The notes beneath the pieces are model-generated. The model was given only the letters and a program-made list of their open reading frames with translations. It was not told where the DNA came from and ran no database searches. The position numbers were made by a program, and so were the translations under genes. This document shows, in pieces, positions 1-4,949 of a DNA stretch of 5,907 nt. Source of the stretch: Propionibacteriales bacterium. GTDB taxonomy: Bacteria > Actinomycetota > Actinomycetes > Propionibacteriales > Propionibacteriaceae. Each line of letters begins with the position of its first letter. Position 1 is the first letter of the stretch. The stretch covers positions 1 to 5,907 of the forward strand of contig JAKDKP010000169.1 of assembly GCA_030453285.1 (NCBI GenBank), written 5' to 3'.

Positions 1-822
1 CGGGTGGTGCTCGGCCTCCTGGTGGCGATCACGATCTATCTGATGATGGTGTCAGTGGTGGCCCGACTCATCCTGACGCTGACGTACCAGATCCAGCGTC
101 CGGAGGCCGACCTGGCCGCGTACACAGCCCAGTCATTGGCGGGAGAGCGCCCCGAAGGTTTGCTGGCCACCAACCTGGCCATCGCCTCCTTCGCGGTGGT
201 GTGCTGCGTGGTCATGCGGTGGGTGGTCGGCATGCGTCCGATCTGGCTCGCCTCGGTGACCGGCCGACTTCGATGGGGTTATCTGTTCGCCTGTGTCGGC
301 GCAGCCGTGGTCGTCTTCGCCGTGGTGCAGGCAGTGCTGCTCGGTCTTGCCGGGGCCACCTTCACGCCACAGGCACAGTTCCTCACCTTCCTGGTCGTCA
401 TCCTGCTCACCTCCCCTCTGCAGGCGGCGGCCGAGGAAGTCTTCTTCCGCGGCTACATGCTGCAAGCCCTCGGATCGTTGACGGCCACGCCGTGGATCGG
501 CATCCTCGGAACCTCACTGGTGTTCGGCATGGCCCACGGTTCCCAGTCCCCGGCCCTGTTCGTTGACCGGTTCGCCTTCGGCCTGCTGGCAGGCATTCTG
601 GTGATGTGGACCGGTGGCTTGGAAGCCGGCATCGGCATCCACATCGTCAACAACATCCTTGCCTTCGGTCTGGCCGGGCTCACGTCGTCGATCGCCGCCG
701 CCCGGCAGATCAGCGAGTTGGGCTGGGACCGTGCCGCTCTCGACGTCGGCACCTTCGCCGCCATCGCCTTGGTGTGCTGGCTGCTGGCTCGACGGATGCG
801 GGTCCGGACCACCACCGTGTGA
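1..822 (+). CDS. CPBP-family intramembrane metalloprotease (Abi/CAAX type II), 5' end cut off
   Basis: Polytopic membrane protein of the CPBP family, whose members are intramembrane glutamic-type or metal-dependent proteases; some process prenylated proteins or confer bacteriocin self-immunity. Counting from the valine codon at position 4, the three family motifs are present: EEVFFR at residues 144-149, FGMAH ending at H178, and HIVNN at 213-217 (H213, N217). Hydrophobic stretches near residues 2-27, 53-72, 91-115, 125-140, 163-176, 187-201, 207-225 and 250-262 fit about seven or eight membrane passes. The protein ends in a basic tail (RRMRVR). The reading frame is open to the left edge and starts inside a hydrophobic segment with no visible ribosome site, so the true start probably lies outside the window; the GTG at 4 is not convincing. 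Family assignment is firm; the substrate is unknown. The next gene is the tRNA pair, with no sign of cotranscription. Confidence 0.85.
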   Translation, partial: RVVLGLLVAITIYLMMVSVVARLILTLTYQIQRPEADLAAYTAQSLAGERPEGLLATNLAIASFAVVCCVVMRWVVGMRPIWLASVTGRLRWGYLFACVGAAVVVFAVVQAVLLGLAGATFTPQAQFLTFLVVILLTSPLQAAAEEVFFRGYMLQALGSLTATPWIGILGTSLVFGMAHGSQSPALFVDRFAFGLLAGILVMWTGGLEAGIGIHIVNNILAFGLAGLTSSIAAARQISELGWDRAALDVGTFAAIALVCWLLARRMRVRTTTV

Positions 823-855
823 GGTTGGGTGATCGGTGCCGGAGCTCGTGTCGGT

Positions 856-885
856 TTGGGGGATCGGACCGCGATCCAGTAGAGT
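856..885 (+). promoter_or_regulatory. Candidate promoter of the tRNA-Gln/tRNA-Glu genes
   Basis: A -35-like TTGGGG at 856-861 and a TANNNT-type -10 (TAGAGT) at 880-885 are separated by 18 bp, 30 bp before the mature tRNA-Gln 5' end at 916. This would start RNA near 892 and leave a short 5' leader for RNase P to remove. The TANNNT form is the usual housekeeping -10 in actinobacteria. The match is by eye and the -35 is poor. The rest of 823-915 holds nothing else that I can recognise. Confidence 0.4.
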
Positions 886-915
886 TCTGCGTCGTTGCCC
901 GTTGTGTTCGGGCGA

Positions 916-987
916 TGGGGTATGGGGTAATTGGCAGCCCGGCTGATTCTGGTTCAGTTAGTCTAGGTTCGAGTCCTAGTACCCCAG
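916..987 (+). tRNA. tRNA-Gln (anticodon CTG)
   Basis: A complete 72-nt cloverleaf. The acceptor stem 916-922 pairs over all 7 bp with 980-986, and the discriminator is G987. The anticodon stem is 942-946/954-958 with one G-U pair. The loop 947-953 reads TTCTGGT, giving anticodon CTG at 949-951. The T stem 963-967/975-979 encloses TTCGAGT. The variable loop is 4 nt and CCA is not encoded (CGA follows). The first acceptor pair is U1-A72, the pair that the GatCAB amidotransferase uses to recognise tRNA-Gln in bacteria lacking glutaminyl-tRNA synthetase. That is the usual situation in actinobacteria, so indirect charging via Glu-tRNA-Gln is likely. Confidence 0.97.
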
Positions 988-1026
988 CGAAGCTGCACGA
1001 TTTTCGCTGGATCACGGCCACGGTGT

Positions 1027-1032
1027 TAACCT
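1027..1032 (+). promoter_or_regulatory. Possible -10 element for tRNA-Glu
   Basis: TAACCT fits TANNNT and lies 36 bp before the tRNA-Glu 5' end. No convincing -35 is seen about 17 bp upstream; that region is TCGCTG, inside a small hairpin. The alternative is that tRNA-Glu is simply cotranscribed with tRNA-Gln, whose 3' end is only 80 bp upstream. Confidence 0.2.
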
Positions 1033-1067
1033 CTCTTGGCCGTCTGCGAAGATCGGCACCTCACCTG

Positions 1068-1140
1068 GGCCCCGTTGTGTAGCGGCCTAGCACGCCGCCC
1101 TCTCAAGGCGGTAGCGCGGGTTCGAATCCCGTCGGGGCTA
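1068..1140 (+). tRNA. tRNA-Glu (anticodon CTC)
   Basis: A complete 73-nt cloverleaf. The acceptor stem 1068-1074 pairs with 1133-1139, beginning with a G-U wobble, and the discriminator is A1140. The anticodon stem CCGCC/GGCGG (1095-1099/1107-1111) closes the loop CTCTCAA, giving anticodon CTC at 1102-1104. The T stem 1116-1120/1128-1132 has loop TTCGAAT. CCA is not encoded (CCC follows). It lies 80 bp after tRNA-Gln on the same strand, and a strong hairpin follows within 6 bp, so the pair probably forms one short transcription unit. As I recall, a Glu/Gln tRNA pair near the leuCD region also occurs in other actinobacteria. Confidence 0.97.
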
Positions 1141-1145
1141 CCCAG

Positions 1146-1181
1146 GACGAAACCCCTAGTCAGCTAGGGGTTTCGTCGTTT
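1146..1181. terminator. Intrinsic terminator after tRNA-Glu, probably shared with the convergent regulator gene
   Basis: A perfect 14-bp inverted repeat (1146-1159 with 1164-1177) has a 4-nt loop TCAG. It is followed on the plus strand by GTTTCC, a short U-run typical of high-GC terminators. It starts 6 bp after tRNA-Glu and lies 53 bp past the stop of the minus-strand IclR gene. Because the stem is symmetrical, it can form in both RNAs. The plus-strand tail is the better terminator; the minus-strand tail (CTGGG) has no U-run. Confidence 0.85.
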
Positions 1182-1229
1182 CCGGACAACAGTTTGCGGG
1201 ACCGCGAGGGATGGCTCAGAGCGGAGTGA

Positions 1230-1952
1230 TCACTCGCCACCGCTGCGACGCAGCACCTCGGAGAGGCGCTCGGCCGCCGCGATGACCGCCGGTGCATGCA
1301 GTCGGCCGGGCTGCCTGGACAGTCGTTCGATGGGGCCCGACACCGAGACGGCCGCGATCACCTTGCCCGATGGGGAACGCACCGGTGCGGATACCGAGGC
1401 CACCCCGGGCTCGCGTTCGGCAACGCTCTGCGCCCAACCACGACGTCGTACGGCGGCCAGGGACACCGCGGTGTAGCGCGAGCCACGCAGTCCACGCTGC
1501 ATCCGCTCGGGATCCTCCCAGGCCAACAGAATCTGGGCCGCCGATCCGGCGCTCATCGTGAGCTGGGTGCCGATCGGCACGGTGTCGCGCAGCCCGGACA
1601 TCCGCTCGGCGGCGGCGACACAGATCCGATAGTCGCCCTGCCGACGGAACATCTGGGCGGACTCACCGGTGATGTCGCGCAGTCTCGCCAGCACGGGGCC
1701 GGCAGTGGCCAGCAGTCGGTCCTCGCCGGCGGCCGAGGCCAGTTCGGCCAACCGCGGCCCCAGGATGAAACGCCCCTGCAGATCACGCCCGACGAGGCGG
1801 TGATGTTCCAGGGCCACCGCCAACCGATGGGCGGTCGGTCGTGCCAGACCGGTCGCGGTGACCAACCCCGCCAGGGTGGTTGGTCCAGTCTCAAGGGCGG
1901 CCAGTACGAGGGCGGCTTTGTCGAGCACTCCGACACCACTAGAGTTGTCCAT
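1230..1952 (-). CDS. ndgR: IclR-family regulator, NdgR/LtbR type (leucine biosynthesis and amino-acid metabolism)
   Basis: A 240-residue cytoplasmic DNA-binding protein of the IclR family. Residues about 9-70 form the winged helix-turn-helix (recognition region ATGLARPTAHRLAVALEHH, 33-51). Residues about 75-236 form the GAF-like effector domain, including the family signature around GVASVSAPVRSPSGKVIAA (173-191). The sequence closely matches my memory of Streptomyces NdgR, Corynebacterium LtbR and M. tuberculosis Rv2989. These proteins lie divergent to leuCD and control it together with other amino-acid genes. The ATG at 1952 is chosen because family members begin with MDNxSGVGVLDKAAL. Upstream in-frame codons up to 2054 would run through the leuC promoter and give no homologous sequence. 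No Shine-Dalgarno precedes 1952, but a -10-like CAATAT ends 6 nt before the start, which suggests a leaderless mRNA. Function is inferred from family and position; the ligand is unknown. Confidence 0.93.
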   Translation of the reverse strand: MDNSSGVGVLDKAALVLAALETGPTTLAGLVTATGLARPTAHRLAVALEHHRLVGRDLQGRFILGPRLAELASAAGEDRLLATAGPVLARLRDITGESAQMFRRQGDYRICVAAAERMSGLRDTVPIGTQLTMSAGSAAQILLAWEDPERMQRGLRGSRYTAVSLAAVRRRGWAQSVAEREPGVASVSAPVRSPSGKVIAAVSVSGPIERLSRQPGRLHAPAVIAAAERLSEVLRRSGGE

Positions 1953-1987
1953 GCATTGATATTGGCGTCTCGGATGCTGATATGCAA
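1951..1987. promoter_or_regulatory. Overlapping divergent promoters of the regulator and leuC, with candidate operator repeats
   Basis: Toward leuC: TTGATA at 1956-1961 and TGATAT at 1978-1983 (16-bp spacer) predict a start near 1990 and a leader of about 60 nt. Toward the regulator (minus strand): TTGCAT at 1987-1982 and CAATAT at 1964-1959 (17-bp spacer) predict a start on the regulator's own ATG. Each hexamer matches the consensus at only about half its positions. TGATAT occurs at 1957-1962 and again at 1978-1983, 21 bp apart or two helical turns, each copy preceded by ATGC. TGCAT (1952-1956) and ATGCA (1982-1986) form inverted outer arms. The IclR protein is the obvious candidate to bind here. 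This is pattern reading only, with no known-motif match claimed. Confidence 0.45.
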
Positions 1988-2038
1988 GTCTGGTGCGGCT
2001 CACACAGGATTGAGTCGGACGATCGCACGAATCACCGT

Positions 2039-2045
2039 GGAAGGG
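2039..2045 (+). promoter_or_regulatory. Ribosome binding site of leuC
   Basis: GGAAGGG sits 7 nt before the ATG at 2053. It fixes that start, because the in-frame codons upstream meet a TGA at 2011. Confidence 0.8.
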
Positions 2046-2052
2046 ATCTGGC

Positions 2053-3456
2053 ATGGGGAAGACGCTGAGCGAGAAGGTCTGGGACGCACACGTCGTGCAC
2101 GCCGGGGCGGGCGCCGAACCCGATCTGCTCTACATCGACCTGCACCTGGTGCACGAGGTCACCTCTCCGCAGGCCTTCGACGGCCTGCGGCAAGCAGGCC
2201 GAAGCGTACGGCGACCCGACCTCACCCTGGCCACCGAGGACCACAACACACCGACCCTGGACATCGACAAGCCGATCGCCGATCCGGTATCGCGGGCCCA
2301 GGTCGACACGCTGCGGCGCAACGCCGAAGAGTTCGGTGTGCGGCTGCACAGCCTCGGTGACCCCGATCAGGGCGTGGTGCACATCATCGGGCCTCAGCTC
2401 GGACTGACCCAGCCTGGCATGACGATCGTCTGTGGTGACTCCCACACCTCAACGCACGGCGCCTTCGGTGCCATCGCGTTCGGCATCGGCACCTCCGAGG
2501 TGGAGCATGTGCTGGCCACCCAGACGCTGCCGCAGGCTCGACCCAGGACGATGGCGGTGAACGTCACCGGCGAATTGCCTGTCGATGTCACGGCGAAGGA
2601 TCTGGTGCTGGCTCTGATCAGCAAGGTCGGAACCGGAGGTGGGCAGGGCTACATCGTCGAATACCGCGGGCCGGCGATCGAGAAGCTCTCCATGGAGGGC
2701 CGGATGACGATCTGCAACATGTCGATCGAATGGGGTGCCAAGGCGGGGTTGATCGCCCCGGACCAGACCACCTTCGACTACATCGCCGGTCGACCGCACG
2801 CACCGGCCGGAGCCGACTGGGATGCCGCGGTCGAGGCCTGGCAGGAGTTGCGCACCGATGAGGATGCCATCTTCGATGTCGAAGTTGATCTTGATGCCAG
2901 CAGCCTCACCCCATTCGTCACCTGGGGCACCAATCCAGGTCAGGGCGTCCCCCTCGGCGGCACTGTGCCGGATCCGGAAAGCTTCGCCGATGAAGGGGAC
3001 CGGGTGGCCGCGGCCAAGGCGCTGACGTACATGGACCTGACGGCCGGCCAGTCCATGCGCGACATCGGCGTCGACACCGTGTTCCTGGGTTCGTGCACCA
3101 ATGGGCGGATCGAGGACCTGCGGATCGCCGCCGAGGTGATCAACGGGCGTCGGGTGGCCGACGGTGTCCGCATGCTCGTCGTACCGGGTTCGGCTCGCGT
3201 TCGCCTGCAGGCCGAGCAGGAAGGACTGGACAAGGTGTTCCTGGCGTCCGGGGCGGAGTGGCGGGCGGCGGGATGCTCGATGTGCCTCGGCATGAATCCC
3301 GATCAACTCGCCCCCGGTGAGCGGGCAGCGTCCACGTCCAATCGGAACTTCGAAGGCCGACAAGGCAAGGGGGGCCGCACCCATCTGGTCTCGCCCCCCG
3401 TGGCGGCAGCCACCGCTGTGGTCGGACGCCTCGCTGCCCCGGCCGACCTGACCTGA
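2053..3456 (+). CDS. leuC: 3-isopropylmalate dehydratase large subunit
   Basis: Large subunit of isopropylmalate isomerase. With LeuD it interconverts 2- and 3-isopropylmalate (second step of leucine synthesis) in the cytoplasm, using a 4Fe-4S cluster as Lewis acid. The 467 residues match the usual LeuC length. Aconitase-family landmarks are all present: TEDHN at 61-65, [13 protein letters not shown] from residue 127, the cluster cysteine C348 in FLGSCTNGR, and the pair C408 and C411 in [10 protein letters not shown]. The C-terminal block [20 protein letters not shown] is intact. The start is set by GGAAGGG 7 nt upstream. leuD follows after 34 bp on the same strand, so the two are surely one operon. 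Control is probably by the divergent NdgR-type regulator. No leucine-rich leader peptide was found in the 5' leader. No frameshift or missing key residue is seen. Confidence 0.98.
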   Translation: MGKTLSEKVWDAHVVHAGAGAEPDLLYIDLHLVHEVTSPQAFDGLRQAGRSVRRPDLTLATEDHNTPTLDIDKPIADPVSRAQVDTLRRNAEEFGVRLHSLGDPDQGVVHIIGPQLGLTQPGMTIVCGDSHTSTHGAFGAIAFGIGTSEVEHVLATQTLPQARPRTMAVNVTGELPVDVTAKDLVLALISKVGTGGGQGYIVEYRGPAIEKLSMEGRMTICNMSIEWGAKAGLIAPDQTTFDYIAGRPHAPAGADWDAAVEAWQELRTDEDAIFDVEVDLDASSLTPFVTWGTNPGQGVPLGGTVPDPESFADEGDRVAAAKALTYMDLTAGQSMRDIGVDTVFLGSCTNGRIEDLRIAAEVINGRRVADGVRMLVVPGSARVRLQAEQEGLDKVFLASGAEWRAAGCSMCLGMNPDQLAPGERAASTSNRNFEGRQGKGGRTHLVSPPVAAATAVVGRLAAPADLT

Positions 3457-3476
3457 TCGCCGAATCCCCCCACAGC

Positions 3477-3482
3477 AAAGGA
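3477..3482 (+). promoter_or_regulatory. Ribosome binding site of leuD
   Basis: AAAGGA lies 8 nt before the ATG at 3491 in the 34-bp gap after leuC. It supports that start and independent initiation on the leuCD message. Confidence 0.75.
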
Positions 3483-3490
3483 CATTCACG

Positions 3491-4099
3491 ATGGAAGCCT
3501 TCACCACCCACACCGGGATCGCGGCGCCTCTGAGGCGGAGCAACGTCGACACCGATCAGATCATCCCCGCGGTCTACCTCAAGCGGGTGACCAAGACCGG
3601 CTTCGAGGACGGCCTGTTTGCTGCCTGGCGCAGCGATCCGGAGTTCGTGCTCAACAACGAGACCTACACCCGGGCAACGGTTCTGGTGCCCGGGCCCGAC
3701 TTCGGTACCGGCTCCTCGCGCGAGCATGCGGTCTGGGCCCTGCAGAACTACGGCTTCAAGGTGATCATCGGATCGCGCTTCGGTGACATCTTTCGCGGCA
3801 ACTCCGGCAAGGCCGGGCTACTGGTCGCCGAGATCGATGCCGATCGGGTCGCCGAGCTGTGGGATCACCTCGAGGCCAACCCCGGAATCGCCCTCACCAT
3901 TGACCTTCAGGAGAAGTTGATCACCAGCCCGGCAGGGTTCGCTACCGAGTTCGCGATCGACGACTACACCCGTTGGCGACTGCTGGAGGGGTTGGACGAC
4001 ATCGGGCTGACCCTGCGTCACGAGACAGACATTGACGCGTTCGAGGAGACCCGACCGGAATTCGCACCCACGACACTGCCGTCACGAACCGCCGGCTGA
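3491..4099 (+). CDS. leuD: 3-isopropylmalate dehydratase small subunit
   Basis: The small (swivel-domain) subunit, which pairs with LeuC to form the active isomerase. The 202 residues match the usual size of about 200. Recognisable blocks are [10 protein letters not shown] at 18-27, the substrate-binding loop [10 protein letters not shown] at 71-80, [11 protein letters not shown] at 101-111, and the C-terminal GLDDIGLTL at 167-175, which is typical of LeuD. The loop between NVDTDQI and GTGSSREHA keeps [15 protein letters not shown], expected for isopropylmalate rather than aconitate enzymes. The gene lies 34 bp behind leuC with its own ribosome site. The last ~20 residues (after [10 protein letters not shown]) are poorly conserved linker-like sequence, which is normal for actinobacterial LeuD. 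No clear plus-strand terminator follows at once; the nearest hairpins begin 16 and 52 bp downstream. Confidence 0.98.
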   Translation: MEAFTTHTGIAAPLRRSNVDTDQIIPAVYLKRVTKTGFEDGLFAAWRSDPEFVLNNETYTRATVLVPGPDFGTGSSREHAVWALQNYGFKVIIGSRFGDIFRGNSGKAGLLVAEIDADRVAELWDHLEANPGIALTIDLQEKLITSPAGFATEFAIDDYTRWRLLEGLDDIGLTLRHETDIDAFEETRPEFAPTTLPSRTAG

Positions 4100-4114
4100 A
4101 CTCCTGCATCGGGC

Positions 4115-4134
4115 CCGGATCGGTCCGGATCGGC
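4115..4134 (+). repeat. Tandem decamer CCGGATCGGY x2 after leuD
   Basis: CCGGATCGGT (4115-4124) is followed directly by CCGGATCGGC (4125-4134). The same bases form a small hairpin, CCGGA-TCGG-TCCGG (4115-4128). It lies 16 bp after the leuD stop and might help end the leuCD transcript, but the stem is only 5 bp with no U-run. Confidence 0.5.
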
Positions 4135-4145
4135 GACACGTTCAC

Positions 4146-4181
4146 AAAAACAGGGCCGTGGTGATTGCTGATCACGGCCTG
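4146..4181 (-). terminator. Hairpin with a U-run on the minus-strand side, between leuD and hup
   Basis: GGCCGTG (4154-4160) pairs with CACGGCC (4173-4179), extended by two more pairs if one base is bulged. An inner alternative pairs GTGAT with ATCAC around TGCTG. Read on the minus strand, the stem is followed by CTG and then TTTTTG (4150-4145), the form of a factor-independent terminator. On the plus strand it is preceded by the A-run and followed by GAATCCC, so it is a weaker terminator for leuCD. No minus-strand gene ends here. It may stop antisense RNA running through hup, or serve leuCD without a U-run. Confidence 0.45.
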
Positions 4182-4193
4182 AATCCCTAGCGT
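4165..4193 (+). promoter_or_regulatory. Candidate hup promoter
   Basis: TTGCTG (4165-4170) and TAGCGT (4188-4193, TANNNT type) are separated by 17 bp. They predict RNA starting near 4200 and a leader of about 70 nt before hup. The -35 lies inside the loop of the hairpin at 4153-4180. Matches are by eye. Confidence 0.35.
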
Positions 4194-4263
4194 GGCAACT
4201 GTGTCCGCGATCTGCGGGTGCTCGAAGCCCTTGCAGGGCGGAGTTCGGGACAACGTTCGAAAG

Positions 4264-4270
4264 AGGGAAG
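4264..4270 (+). promoter_or_regulatory. Ribosome binding site that decides the hup start
   Basis: AGGGAAG-type purine run (AGAGGGAAG, 4262-4270) lies a few bases before the GTG at 4273. The in-frame GTG at 4192 has no comparable site, and the 27 residues it would add do not look like HU. Confidence 0.7.
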
Positions 4271-4272
4271 CT

Positions 4273-4869
4273 GTGAACAAGGCTGAGCTGATCGAGAAGC
4301 TGTCGGCGCATTACGAGGGCAACAAGGCCGAGGCGGCGCGTGCACTCAATGCGGTGACCGAGACCATCACCCACCAGACCGCTGCTGGGGAGAAGGTGGC
4401 CATCACCGGGTTCGGCGTGTTCGAGAAGGTGCATCGCGCATCGCGCATGGTGCGCAACCCTCGTACGGGCGAGCGCAAGCGTGCCAAGGCCACGTGGGTT
4501 CCGCGCTTCCGCGCCGGATCGGAGCTGAAGGCCTTCGCCTCCGGCGAGAAGAAGGCGCCGAAGGCAGCCAAGAAGGTTGCCACCAGGTCCACCACCGCCA
4601 AGGCCCCTGCCTCCAAGGCAACGGCCACCAAGGCACCGGTGAACAAGGCGACGGCCAAGAAGGTCACCACCAAGGCCCCAGCCAAGAAGGTCGCGGTCAA
4701 GAAGGCTCCCGCCAGGACGGCAGCCAAGAAGGCCACGGTCACCAAGGCGGCAGCGAAGGCTCCGACCAAGAAGACCGTCGCCAAGAAGGCCACCGCGAAG
4801 AAGGCCGTCGCCAAGAAGGCCCCGGCAAAGAAGGCCGCCGCCAAGAAGGCAACGGCTCGCAAGCGCTGA
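4273..4869 (+). CDS. hup: Nucleoid protein HU with long lysine/alanine histone-H1-like tail
   Basis: A 198-residue DNA-binding protein of the bacterial HU family, homologous in layout to mycobacterial HupB. Residues 1-90 are the classic HU fold: NKAELIEKL at the start, the ITGFGVFEK block near 44-52, and the DNA-bending arm with RNPRTGE, where P63 is the proline that wedges into DNA in HU. Residues about 91-198 are a low-complexity tail of K, A, P, T and V with 12 KK pairs in AKK/KKA repeats ending in ARKR; its lysine codons appear to be all AAG. Such tails bind DNA, compact the nucleoid and are targets of lysine acetylation in mycobacteria. Start is GTG at 4273, chosen from the purine-rich ribosome site and the canonical HU N-terminus. 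It is monocistronic and convergent with cofC, with a shared hairpin after it. Tail copy number may vary between strains because of the repeated codons. Confidence 0.96.
   Translation: MNKAELIEKLSAHYEGNKAEAARALNAVTETITHQTAAGEKVAITGFGVFEKVHRASRMVRNPRTGERKRAKATWVPRFRAGSELKAFASGEKKAPKAAKKVATRSTTAKAPASKATATKAPVNKATAKKVTTKAPAKKVAVKKAPARTAAKKATVTKAAAKAPTKKTVAKKATAKKAVAKKAPAKKAAAKKATARKR
4543..4866 (+). repeat. Degenerate AAGAAGGCC-type codon repeats encoding the HU tail
   Basis: The segment for HU residues 91-198 is built from irregular copies of GCCAAGAAGGCC-like units (Ala-Lys-Lys-Ala). They are densest at 4760-4850. It is coding DNA, not an independent element, but it is prone to in-frame gain or loss of units. 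It also creates long open but meaningless frames on the other strand. Confidence 0.8.
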
Positions 4870-4893
4870 CCCGTACGATCAAGCAACATCCTG

Positions 4894-4933
4894 CGAAGGG
4901 CCTGAACCAAGAAAGGTTCGGGCCCTTCGTCGT
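4894..4933. terminator. Terminator hairpin shared by convergent hup and cofC
   Basis: A 15-bp stem (4894-4908 with 4915-4929, one internal T-G wobble in plus-strand RNA) with the 6-nt loop AAGAAA lies 24 bp past the hup stop and 20 bp past the cofC stop. The plus-strand tail TCGT has few U residues, as is common in high-GC genomes. Its position between two converging genes supports two-way termination. Confidence 0.8.
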
Positions 4934-4949
4934 ATGCGGATTCCGTTGC

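Noticed and set aside
133..815. Minus-strand and alternative plus-strand frames inside the CPBP gene
   Set aside because: They are composition-driven shadows. The CPBP frame alone carries all three catalytic motifs.
1990..2052. Leucine-responsive leader peptide, T-box or attenuator before leuC
   Set aside because: The only short in-frame candidate (GTG at 1993, about six codons) has a single Leu codon. There is no T-box-like motif and no strong hairpin plus U-run; GTGCG/CGCAC (1993-1997/2024-2028) is only 5 bp.
1953..2054. Longer regulator starting at the minus-strand ATG at 2054
   Set aside because: It would add 34 residues unlike the family, and its start overlaps the leuC start codon.
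1296..2360. 354-codon plus-strand frame across the regulator and the start of leuC
   Set aside because: It overlaps two confident genes and the divergent promoter region, and its composition is of out-of-frame type, rich in Arg, Gly and Gln.
2449..3552. 367-codon minus-strand open frame across leuC
   Set aside because: It lies fully opposite a well-conserved leuC, has no recognisable domain, and is typical of GC-rich antisense frames.
4192..4272. N-terminal extension of HU from the GTG at 4192
   Set aside because: The 27 extra residues do not resemble HU, that GTG lacks a ribosome site, and it falls inside the candidate promoter. The GTG at 4273 gives the normal N-terminus.
4311..4910. 199-codon minus-strand open frame rich in Ala, Phe, Leu and Val across hup
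   Set aside because: It is the mirror of the AAG/GCC codon repeats of the HU tail: AAG read backwards gives CTT. It has no ribosome site and its membrane-like look is an artefact.
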